Source: Neptunomonas marina
GTDB taxonomy: Bacteria; Pseudomonadota; Gammaproteobacteria; Pseudomonadales; Balneatricaceae
DNA: 64,000 nucleotides
Direction of reading: 5' to 3'
NCBI RefSeq assembly: GCF_004005935.1
Contig: NZ_SACQ01000002.1
Location: 124,001 to 188,000, forward strand
Shown here in pieces: positions 57,163-64,000 of the stretch (its first letter is position 1; every line of letters begins with the position of its first letter). The notes under the pieces were generated by a model. The model saw nothing but the letters and a program-made list of their open reading frames with translations, made no database searches and was not told the origin of the DNA. The translations under genes and the position numbers were made by a program.

Positions 57163-59876
57163 CGCCCTCGCTGTTTCATCGCCTCGATATCCGCCAACGC
57201 ATTCTGCTATTGACGCTGATCCCGCTGCTGCTGATTTCGCTCTTACTTGGTAGCTACTTTATCTACACCCGTCTCCAAGATACGGAGCGCCATTTAACCG
57301 AGCATGGCGAGCTACTAGCACGGCTCATGGCATCGTCAACCGAGTTTATCTATCTCACCAATAACAACGCCGAGCTTAAAAAGATCAGTAAAGGCACCTT
57401 TATGGAGCAAGGCGTCGAAGATGCCATCTTCCTCAATGATGAGCTGAAACTGCTGCTGCGCAATGCGCAGTTTCCCTTTGATCCTTACAAAGTCACACGC
57501 CAACCACTGTTTAAAAGTGAAGGCAAATGGTTCTTCTCTCAACCGATCAAACGTACTGGCTTGAGCGTTGTGGATAACCCAGAGTACCAAAACACCGAAG
57601 CACTTGAGGATGTCATTGGCTGGGCGGTTGTGGTGATATCGGACGCGGAGAAAATCGCTCAAGAGCGGCAGATCGTGATTACCAGCTGCGCACTACTGTT
57701 CGTTGGTTTCTTAATCACTTTCCTCATGGCGCGCAGACTCGGTAAACAGATCAGTACGCCCGTACTGGAACTTACCGAAGCGATGCAGCGTATCCAAGCC
57801 GGTGATCAGCACTACCGTTTGGGTAAGCAATATTCCGCGGAGTTCAGTGATCTTGCCGAGGGATTAAATAAACTGGCGGATGCGGTACAAAAATCGCTAG
57901 AGAACCAAGCGATACGCATTGACCTATCAACGCGCAAACTCACCGCCACACTGCGCCACCTAGAGCAACAAAATGAGGCACTCGCCAAAGCCCGTCAGCA
58001 CGCTGATGATGCTAACAAGGCGAAAGATGACTTCCTTGCACGCATGAGCCACGAGCTGCGTACACCACTGACATCGGTGGTCGGCTTCGCGCGTTTATTA
58101 AGCCAAACGCCCTGCACTGCCGATCAACTACAGCATATTCGAATCATCAACCAAACCGCGCAAATGCTGATGTCGATCATCGATGACATCTTAGATTTCT
58201 CCAAGTTACAAGAGAACGCCATTGCGCTTGAACGTATCTCCTTCAACCTTGAAGAGAGCATCCATAGCGTACTCGAGATGCAAGCCCCCCATGCCCACGA
58301 TAAGGGGTTAGAGCTACTGGTAAACTTGCCTGCAAAGGCCAATACACGTGTCGTAGGGGATCCAACTCGACTGACTCAGATCATCGCGAATCTCGTGTCT
58401 AATGCGATTAAGTTCACGGAAAAAGGGCATATCAACATCACGCTGGGCGTCGAGCGTATCAACTCCCAGCAGAGCTTATTCTCCATCTATGTAAGTGATA
58501 CCGGCATCGGCATTCCAAAGGATCACCTCGACCAACTGTTCCAAGCCTTTATGCAAGCCGATACATCAATTACCCGGCGCTTTGGCGGTTCTGGCCTTGG
58601 ACTGGTGATATCGAAAAAGCTCGCAGAGCTGATGGGGGGTAAGCTGTCGATGCATAGCGAGGTTAATCAGGGCACGCAGGTGGAGGTATCCATTCCTCTG
58701 CGGATGTCTGAACAAACTCGTAATCTACTAAAACGGGCGCCTGAATTAGACCGGCCGTTGCTCTATTTTGACCAAGACCCCGCTGTAGCTGAGTCAACCT
58801 TGCACCTGTTCTCCTCTTCACGGGATAACATCAAAGTCACGCATGATCTTGATGAGTTTCTGGCGTTAGCGGAGCACTACGACGTAGCGCTGGTGGGTAT
58901 TCCCGTGGACCGGTTTAGCGAACCTAAGGTCTCCCACGCACTGGCCAGCATCAAACCTAAAACACGTTTAATCTGCCTAGCACCCTGTGGCTACGAACTA
59001 CCTTCCCACCTGACGAACGCCGTTGCAACACCCAAGCCTGCGCGGCCCGAGAAATTGCTGGAGCTACTGGCGCAATCACCTACCCCTCAAGAGCGCACTA
59101 CGCCACAACCCACGATCAGGCGCACAGTACGCGTCCTGATTGCTGAAGATAATGAGTATAACCAGCTCCTGATTAGCAAAATTCTCAACGCCCACCATAT
59201 GGAAACCATCACGGCTAACAATGGTCTTGAAGCGATCCAGCTGGCCGAGAGTGAAGCACCGGATCTTGTCTTGATGGATGTGCATATGCCGGTCATGGAT
59301 GGTCTGGAGGCCACCACTCGCATTCGCCAAATATTACCAAAGCTGCCCATTATTGCGCTGACGGCTAACGTTATCGAGAGTGAACATCTATCGCTTTACA
59401 ACGCGGGCGTATCAAAAGTGCTACTCAAGCCCATCAATGACAAGCAGCTCATTAAACATATCGAAACCACCGTAAGCCGCACCCAAGAGCAGGAGCGGGA
59501 TCGACCAAAACACCTAGATCATCTGGAAAATACGCCTGCCGCACCGGTACTCGATGTCGCTAAATACGACTTGAAAGACCAACTGGTTGAAGAGCTGCTG
59601 CGTTTAGCAAACCAGCTAGAAGCGGCGGTGATACGCACGGATAAAATTGCCCTACGCGAAACCAACCATCAACTGGCAGGATTGGCGGGGCTGTATGAGC
59701 TGCCAGAGGTGGAGTGCTGTACCGCAGATATCCATACAATTGTCCATGCGACACCGGTCGACTGGCCTGAATTATGGAAGCTAAGCTGGCGCTTGAAGCG
59801 CCTATTGAAAGGTTCTGATGAGGCGATCGTAGGACATATCAACGAACGCTTTGAAGGGACAGAGGTAGAAAGCTAA
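57159..59876 (+). CDS. Hybrid sensor histidine kinase (HAMP, HisKA, HATPase, REC, Hpt)
   Basis: 905 residues from ATG 57159 (AGGAG eight bases upstream; ATGA overlap with the previous stop). Helix 1 (about 16-36), periplasmic sensor (about 37-175), helix 2 (about 177-197), HAMP (about 198-250), HisKA with FLARMSHELRTPLTSVVGF (His near 298), HATPase_c with NLVSNAIKFTEKG, DTGIGIPKDH and RRFGGSGLGLVISKKL, a middle region (about 520-640) that may be a degenerate receiver, a REC domain with LIAEDNEYN and DLVLMDVHMPVMDG (phospho-Asp near 705), and a C-terminal Hpt (NHQLAGLAGLYEL). Architecture is GacS/BarA-like, but the operon partners point to a specific ligand. Output regulator not in the window. 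Confidence 0.92.
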   Translation: MTPSLFHRLDIRQRILLLTLIPLLLISLLLGSYFIYTRLQDTERHLTEHGELLARLMASSTEFIYLTNNNAELKKISKGTFMEQGVEDAIFLNDELKLLLRNAQFPFDPYKVTRQPLFKSEGKWFFSQPIKRTGLSVVDNPEYQNTEALEDVIGWAVVVISDAEKIAQERQIVITSCALLFVGFLITFLMARRLGKQISTPVLELTEAMQRIQAGDQHYRLGKQYSAEFSDLAEGLNKLADAVQKSLENQAIRIDLSTRKLTATLRHLEQQNEALAKARQHADDANKAKDDFLARMSHELRTPLTSVVGFARLLSQTPCTADQLQHIRIINQTAQMLMSIIDDILDFSKLQENAIALERISFNLEESIHSVLEMQAPHAHDKGLELLVNLPAKANTRVVGDPTRLTQIIANLVSNAIKFTEKGHINITLGVERINSQQSLFSIYVSDTGIGIPKDHLDQLFQAFMQADTSITRRFGGSGLGLVISKKLAELMGGKLSMHSEVNQGTQVEVSIPLRMSEQTRNLLKRAPELDRPLLYFDQDPAVAESTLHLFSSSRDNIKVTHDLDEFLALAEHYDVALVGIPVDRFSEPKVSHALASIKPKTRLICLAPCGYELPSHLTNAVATPKPARPEKLLELLAQSPTPQERTTPQPTIRRTVRVLIAEDNEYNQLLISKILNAHHMETITANNGLEAIQLAESEAPDLVLMDVHMPVMDGLEATTRIRQILPKLPIIALTANVIESEHLSLYNAGVSKVLLKPINDKQLIKHIETTVSRTQEQERDRPKHLDHLENTPAAPVLDVAKYDLKDQLVEELLRLANQLEAAVIRTDKIALRETNHQLAGLAGLYELPEVECCTADIHTIVHATPVDWPELWKLSWRLKRLLKGSDEAIVGHINERFEGTEVES

Positions 59877-60250
59877 AACGTACGCACAATAGGCGATGTA
59901 TCGATCAGTTTTTTGAGCCGCTCACCAATACGCTGTAGCTGTGCCATACCTGCAGGATTGTAACGGCATCGCCCAATACCAAAACGCACCTCACCGCTAC
60001 CCTCCTCCGCTTCCAGTTCTAGGTCGTAACACCGCTGGCGAATCGTTTCCAAGTCAGGATCATGGACGATAGGAATGCCAATAAACAACGACCAGCGATC
60101 ATGCTCTAGTTGACCAGTTTGCAGTGCTTGCATCATCTCATAGATATCAGCGCGCTTGGGCCGATACACAGGTGCACGACCAAACAGAAGCGCACCTGTT
60201 AACGCCAACATAACGACGAGACACACAAAAAACACCAGCATAAATTCCAT
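59873..60250 (-). CDS. Small single-pass membrane protein, unknown
   Basis: 125 residues. N-terminal helix (about 4-25, MLVFFVCLVVMLALTGALLFG) then a soluble domain (RADIYEMMQALQTGQLEHDRWSLFIGIPI, LETIRQRCYDLELEAEEG, YNPAGMAQLQRIGERLKKL). I do not recognise a family. It lies 34 bp after the DUF2489 gene on the same strand and overlaps the convergent kinase gene by four bases. Confidence 0.75.
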   Translation of the reverse strand: MEFMLVFFVCLVVMLALTGALLFGRAPVYRPKRADIYEMMQALQTGQLEHDRWSLFIGIPIVHDPDLETIRQRCYDLELEAEEGSGEVRFGIGRCRYNPAGMAQLQRIGERLKKLIDTSPIVRTF

Positions 60251-60284
60251 TGGGTTCTCCTCGTTCTTGCCGCGTGATCAGCGA

Positions 60285-60764
60285 TTAATGCCGAGGCTGA
60301 TTCAATAGCACGAGTAACTGCTTCGCCGCGGCTTTGACCGCATCACCGCGTGCTTGCTCAATCTGCTCGATATCACGCTCAAATTTGCGGCGTGTCTTAC
60401 GATCCAGCGCTTTCCAAGCCTCTAGAATTGGAATATGTTCGGTCTCTCGGAAAACCTCATCGAATACCTGATATTCAGCTTGCTGATGAAGTGACGCATC
60501 ATAGTAAACGAGCAGCGAACGAATGCGGATCGAGGCCTCAACCGGACCCACTTGCTCCTCTTGCAGCGCATGCGCAAGAATTTTTAGGCTATCCACAACA
60601 TAGGTGTACTTTTCTTGGCGCTGAGCTTCCAAACGCGCGAGCTGCTCACGTTGTTGCGCTTGCTTCGTTTTAATAAAGCGGTACTGTCGGTATATATAGA
60701 TCGACAAACCGATAATGGCGATCACACCTATCGCTATTAAACTGTAGATAACTGTTCCTGACAC
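60285..60764 (-). CDS. DUF2489 membrane protein
   Basis: 159 residues, GTG start at 60764 with AGAGAG upstream. N-terminal helix (about 6-24), a basic coiled coil (about 30-60), and the DUF2489 body (YVVDSLKILAHALQEEQVGPVEASIRIRSLL, VFRETEHIPILEAWKALDRKTRRKFERDI). Function unknown; the family is common in gammaproteobacteria near purEK. Together with the next minus-strand gene it forms a two-gene unit. Confidence 0.82.
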   Translation of the reverse strand: MSGTVIYSLIAIGVIAIIGLSIYIYRQYRFIKTKQAQQREQLARLEAQRQEKYTYVVDSLKILAHALQEEQVGPVEASIRIRSLLVYYDASLHQQAEYQVFDEVFRETEHIPILEAWKALDRKTRRKFERDIEQIEQARGDAVKAAAKQLLVLLNQPRH

Positions 60765-60787
60765 GCGAGCTACTCTCTGTTAACGCT

Positions 60788-61048
60788 ATGAAAAAATTTA
60801 CGTCTCATCCTACCGTAGGCGATGTTATTCGTGAAATGTATCTGCACCCCACTCAGATGAGCGCCCAAGAAGCCGCTGACTTATGCGGCCTAGATTGCGC
60901 TGTGTTTGAAGCGATACTTTCGGGCCAGCAGGCGCTTAACTACCAACTTGCCTATCGACTTGCGCAAGGCTTTAACACCTCTTACACGTTCTGGTTGGGC
61001 ATTCAGGCCACCCATAAAAAAGCCCCTGCACAAGCAGAGGCTGATTAA
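60788..61048 (+). CDS. HigA/VapI-like helix-turn-helix protein (no toxin partner)
   Basis: 86 residues. HTH fold of the HigA type (PTVGDVIREMYLHPTQMSAQEAADLCGL, FEAILSGQQALNYQLAYRLAQGFNTSYTFWLGIQ). HigA antitoxins normally follow a HigB toxin; none is upstream, where the divergent DUF2489 gene lies 23 bp away. It may be a stand-alone regulator. Its 3' end (about 61016-61042) doubles as the purEK terminator on the other strand. Confidence 0.82.
   Translation: MKKFTSHPTVGDVIREMYLHPTQMSAQEAADLCGLDCAVFEAILSGQQALNYQLAYRLAQGFNTSYTFWLGIQATHKKAPAQAEAD
61016..61042 (-). terminator. purE-purK terminator lying inside the convergent HTH gene
   Basis: On the minus strand AGCCTCTGC-TTGT-GCAGGGGCT then TTTTTT: nine-base stem with one T-G wobble and a six-base T-run, 22 bp past the purK stop. 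It overlaps the final codons of the 86-residue HTH gene. Confidence 0.85.
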
Positions 61049-61063
61049 CCAAACCAAGGACGT

Positions 61064-62140
61064 TTAGGTGGCGTTGTTCAACGCATTTTCAACCCATTCA
61101 AAGACCTGTGGATACGGCACAGGGAACATCGGTTGAAGTGCCTGCAATGACTGCTGTAGCGCCGGTAGATCTGAATTAGTCAGATTGATATGCCCCACTT
61201 TACGGCCAACACGCACCTCTTTCCCGTACCAGTAAAGCTCTGCGCTCGGTACTGATAACCAAGCATCCTGCTTCTCAACACCGATCAGGTTGATCATCAC
61301 AGACTGGCCCTTCACGATAGCTGGCGCCATCGGCAGACCTGCAACGGCGCGCACGTGGTACTCAAATTGGCTGATACTCGCACCGGCTTGCGTCCAATGC
61401 CCGCTGTTGTGTACGCGTGGCGCTAGCTCGTTAACCATCAAGTGATCGCCAACACGGAAGCACTCCATTGCCATCACACCCACGTAATCCAATGAGTCAA
61501 GCAGCTTACCCAGCATCTGCTCAGCTTCACTTTGCAGCGCTTCTAGGCGTGCGAGTGGCGCCACGGACGCCATCAGAATACCGTTGACGTGTAGATTCAA
61601 CGCTAGCGGATAGAAGTACAGATTACCTTCGGCATCACGGGCACCGACTAACGATACCTCCTCATCGAACGGAATCTTCTTCTCAGCAATCGCTTCATTG
61701 TGCCATCCTTCAGGCACTTTAGTGCCTTCAGCCTGCTTAAGCCAAAACTGCCCACGGCCATCGTAACCGCCCGTACGGCGCTTCAACAGCACCGTATCAC
61801 CGAGGCGTTCGTAAAGGGTTGCCGCTTGGGTATCCTGCCCGACCAGTTGCCATGGCGCTGTTGCGATCTGAAGCTCATCCAGTAGCTGCTTTTGTGTGAA
61901 ACGATCAGCGAGACGCGGAAATACTTCACGGTTCAAAAAGTGCGGATGATTCGCCAACTGGACCGTTGCGCCAGTTTCTGGCCATTGCTCTCGCTCCGCT
62001 GTCACAACATCATTTGGTGACATCTCAACAGCGAACGGTTGTTCAATATCAACCGGCTCAACGTCAACACCCAAAGGCATGGCCGCATGTCGTAGCATTG
62101 CACCGAGTTGACCGGCGCCTAATACCCAAACTTTACTCAT
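61064..62140 (-). CDS. purK: N5-carboxyaminoimidazole ribonucleotide synthase
   Basis: ATP-grasp enzyme of purine synthesis that carboxylates AIR with bicarbonate and ATP. 358 residues. VLGAGQLGAMLRHAA at the N-terminus, FTQKQLLDELQIATAPW, LKRRTGGYDGRGQ (ATP loop), FDEEVSLVGARD, NELAPRVHNSGHWTQ. The ATG overlaps the purE stop by one base, so purE-purK are coupled. Confidence 0.96.
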   Translation of the reverse strand: MSKVWVLGAGQLGAMLRHAAMPLGVDVEPVDIEQPFAVEMSPNDVVTAEREQWPETGATVQLANHPHFLNREVFPRLADRFTQKQLLDELQIATAPWQLVGQDTQAATLYERLGDTVLLKRRTGGYDGRGQFWLKQAEGTKVPEGWHNEAIAEKKIPFDEEVSLVGARDAEGNLYFYPLALNLHVNGILMASVAPLARLEALQSEAEQMLGKLLDSLDYVGVMAMECFRVGDHLMVNELAPRVHNSGHWTQAGASISQFEYHVRAVAGLPMAPAIVKGQSVMINLIGVEKQDAWLSVPSAELYWYGKEVRVGRKVGHINLTNSDLPALQQSLQALQPMFPVPYPQVFEWVENALNNAT

Positions 62141-62631
62141 TAAGCTTCTCGTGGATCTGGATTTTCAAGAACAGTTTCAGTCTGAGCAGCGCGGAAAGCT
62201 TCGATACGCGCTGCTAACTCAGCATCTTGGTTAGCCAGCATTTGAGCCGCTAGCAAACCGGCGTTAAAAGCACCTGCTGAACCAATCGCAAGCGTGCCAA
62301 CGGCAACGCCCTTTGGCATCTGAACAATCGATAGCAAGCTGTCCATACCGCTTAAGGCTTTGCTTTGTACCGGAACACCCAGTACAGGAAGACGTGTATT
62401 CGCAGCAACCATGCCCGGCAGGTGCGCAGCGCCACCAGCACCAGCAATGATCACTTGATAGCCATTTTCAGCTGCGGTTTCAGAGAAGCTGAACAACTTA
62501 CCCGGCGTGCGATGCGCCGACACAACTTCCACGTGGTAACCCACTTGCAGTTGATCAAGAATTTCGGTGGCAGGTTTCATGGTTTCCCAATCACTTTTAG
62601 AACCCATGATGATGGCAACACTTGCTTGCAT
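62140..62631 (-). CDS. purE: N5-carboxyaminoimidazole ribonucleotide mutase
   Basis: 163 residues, normal length. [42 protein letters not shown] (active-site His) and [28 protein letters not shown]-type loop are present (here [10 protein letters not shown]). Converts N5-CAIR to CAIR. First gene of purE-purK; a PurR box was not recognised upstream. Confidence 0.97.
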   Translation of the reverse strand: MQASVAIIMGSKSDWETMKPATEILDQLQVGYHVEVVSAHRTPGKLFSFSETAAENGYQVIIAGAGGAAHLPGMVAANTRLPVLGVPVQSKALSGMDSLLSIVQMPKGVAVGTLAIGSAGAFNAGLLAAQMLANQDAELAARIEAFRAAQTETVLENPDPREA

Positions 62632-62967
62632 AACGTCAATCCAATTTACGGTAGGCCCGGCACAGCATCAAATGACCGCTCGCCGGGGCTTGAAAATAGC
62701 AAAGCGGCATTGTAGCAAAAAACCAGCTCGCGTTCGCCTGTTCTCACGCAAAAATACGCACCCCGTCGCTGCGGAAAAAGCTGTTTTTTGAGTCAGCAAA
62801 TTGATGACAACATCATGAAAATTATTCAAATACTCGCCAAATCAGAGTATTTCGCAAACAAACCAGAGGATCATGTAAGACGCTCATTGAACACTCCCCT
62901 ACAGTGTCGAGTCCAAATACGAAGACCGCGCATCGTACGCCGTCACGATTGTTTAGGGAGCATAGCT
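62632..62967. other. 336-bp divergent control region between purE and putA
   Basis: No gene seen. It holds the promoters of purEK (minus) and putA (plus). An inverted repeat AAATACTC/GAGTATTT (62828-62852) about 115 bp before putA could be an operator; no known regulator site was recognised. AGGGAG (62955-62960) is the putA ribosome-binding site. Confidence 0.5.
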
Positions 62968-64000
62968 ATGTTCAAAGCCACTGATGTCCTAATACCGGGA
63001 TATATCGACCAGCCACGCGATACGTTGTGGGAAAAAATTTCACCCCTTTATGCGGTGGATGAATCGGCCTGGTTGAAAGAGTTATTGCCGCTTGCCGCAC
63101 CTTCAGACGACGAGCGCAACACCATCACACAAGGTGCCACGGCCCTAATCGAACAGGTTCGCGCAGACGATGACGCTATTCACATGGTGGATGCGCTGTT
63201 ACTGGAATACAGCCTTGATACCCAAGAGGGTATTCTGCTGATGTGTCTTGCCGAAGCCTTGATGCGTATCCCGGACGCCGATACCGCCGACGCTCTGATC
63301 CGCGACAAACTCTCAGTGGCTGACTGGAAAGCTCACCTGAGCAAATCGGACTCACTCTTTGTTAATGCATCCACATGGGGGTTGCTGCTGACCGGTAAAG
63401 TTGTCTCGATGGACAAAGACACCGAAGGCAATGCGTCTAGTGCGATCAACCGCTTGGTTAACAAGATGTCGGAGCCTGTGATCCGTAAGGCGATGTACCA
63501 AGCGATGAAAATTATGGGCCACCAGTTTGTACTGGGCCGCTCAATCGATGAAGCCCTGAAGCGTGGTAAGAGCTATCGCGAGAAAGGCTACACCTACTCA
63601 TTTGACATGCTAGGCGAAGCGGCACTGACCCAAGCTGATGCGAAGAAATACTTCGATGACTACTTAAATGCGATCGAAGCGGTGGGTAACAACACATTCA
63701 CCGGCGACGCTCCGCGACCAACGATCTCCATTAAACTCTCGGCGTTGCACCCACGCTATGAAGTGGCGCAAAAAACACGCGTAATGGAAGAGATGTACAC
63801 ACAGGTCATCGCACTGGCAGAAAAAGCACGTGCTTTGAATGTGGGCATCACCATTGATGCAGAAGAAGCCGACCGCCTCGAGCTATCGTTGGAGCTCTTC
63901 GAAAAGCTTTATACCAGCACCGCAATCAAGGGTTGGGGGCAGTTTGGCCTTGTCGTGCAAGCTTACTCAAAGCGCGCGCTGCCAGTACTTGCATGGCTAG
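62968..64000 (+). CDS. putA: Proline dehydrogenase / PutA, N-terminal part (cut by window edge)
   Basis: 344 residues visible, no stop before the window end. It opens MFKATDVLIPGYIDQPRDTL and goes straight into the PutA helical arm (LYAVDESAWLKELLPLA), then the TIM barrel of proline dehydrogenase (MGHQFVLGRSIDEAL, YSFDMLGEAALT, ISIKLSALHPRYE, GITIDAEEADRLELSLELFE). There is no room for the ribbon-helix-helix DNA-binding domain found in E. coli PutA, so autorepression is not expected. The aldehyde dehydrogenase half must lie beyond the window. It is an FAD enzyme that oxidises proline to glutamate. Confidence 0.93.
   Translation, partial: MFKATDVLIPGYIDQPRDTLWEKISPLYAVDESAWLKELLPLAAPSDDERNTITQGATALIEQVRADDDAIHMVDALLLEYSLDTQEGILLMCLAEALMRIPDADTADALIRDKLSVADWKAHLSKSDSLFVNASTWGLLLTGKVVSMDKDTEGNASSAINRLVNKMSEPVIRKAMYQAMKIMGHQFVLGRSIDEALKRGKSYREKGYTYSFDMLGEAALTQADAKKYFDDYLNAIEAVGNNTFTGDAPRPTISIKLSALHPRYEVAQKTRVMEEMYTQVIALAEKARALNVGITIDAEEADRLELSLELFEKLYTSTAIKGWGQFGLVVQAYSKRALPVLAWL

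Noticed and set aside
60788-61048. Toxin-antitoxin module
   Set aside because: The HigA-like protein has no toxin-like reading frame next to it on either strand.

Overview
This 64 kb window is a chromosomal segment of a gammaproteobacterium, most likely a marine Oceanospirillaceae/Pseudomonadales-type organism. This is inferred from gene order: rpsP-rimM-trmD-rplS ... xerD-dsbC-hom-thrC-recJ, and recN/fur/bamE-rnfH-ratA/smpB-ssrA. It also rests on a Pseudomonas-type tmRNA tag (ANDDNYALAA) and an imuA-imuB-dnaE2 cassette. No tRNA, rRNA, insertion sequence, prophage or CRISPR array is visible. Most of the window is compact core genome, with accessory islands of signalling genes.

Layout. 1-5.5 kb: two large c-di-GMP enzymes; the first is cut by the window edge and the second has a periplasmic binding-protein-like sensor. 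5.6-18.2 kb: a long leftward run of housekeeping genes (nfo, recJ, thrC, hom, dsbC, xerD, an unknown envelope protein, rplS, trmD, rimM, rpsP, ffh). 18.3-23.2 kb: a CcsA-like membrane protein, a CorC/YfjD protein, a thiamine-binding protein, DUF1289, two NUDIX hydrolases and a DMT permease. 23.2-26.1 kb: a Cache-PAS-GGDEF-EAL protein. 26.2-32.7 kb: NIF3-like protein, DUF3461, dapB, cysE, and grpE-dnaK-dnaJ behind a clear heat-shock (sigma-32) promoter. 32.9-38.7 kb: recN behind a LexA box, fur, bamE, rnfH, ratA, a sodium symporter, smpB and ssrA (tmRNA). 38.7-43.7 kb: sparser and more accessory, with an orphan prepilin, an IPTL-CTERM-like exported protein, a PAS-GGDEF protein and a DUF1704 metallopeptidase. 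43.8-49 kb: imuA-imuB-dnaE2 mutasome operon behind a near-perfect LexA box. 49.1-53.8 kb: HD-GYP phosphodiesterase, PQQ-type dehydrogenase, 3-hydroxybutyrate dehydrogenase and a split YeeE/YedE sulfur transporter. 54-59.9 kb: a rightward cluster of TonB receptor, periplasmic ABC_sub_bind protein and hybrid sensor kinase. 59.9-64 kb: two small membrane proteins, a lone HTH protein, purE-purK, and the start of putA.

How the genes work together. Five c-di-GMP turnover proteins (three GGDEF+EAL, one GGDEF, one HD-GYP) carry different sensor domains, so several inputs feed one second messenger. Two SOS units (recN; imuA-imuB-dnaE2) show LexA boxes, and one heat-shock unit shows a sigma-32 promoter; recN and grpE are divergent and share one intergenic region. 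The most system-like accessory locus is 54.1-59.9 kb, where an outer-membrane receptor, a periplasmic solute-binding protein and a hybrid histidine kinase are arranged as one transcription unit. The same binding-protein family is fused to a GGDEF-EAL output at 1.8-5.5 kb. Several starts were set downstream of the longest reading frame, because the longer frames run through terminators or lack ribosome binding sites (recJ, hom, dapB, cysE, grpE, DUF3461, dnaE2, the TonB receptor).
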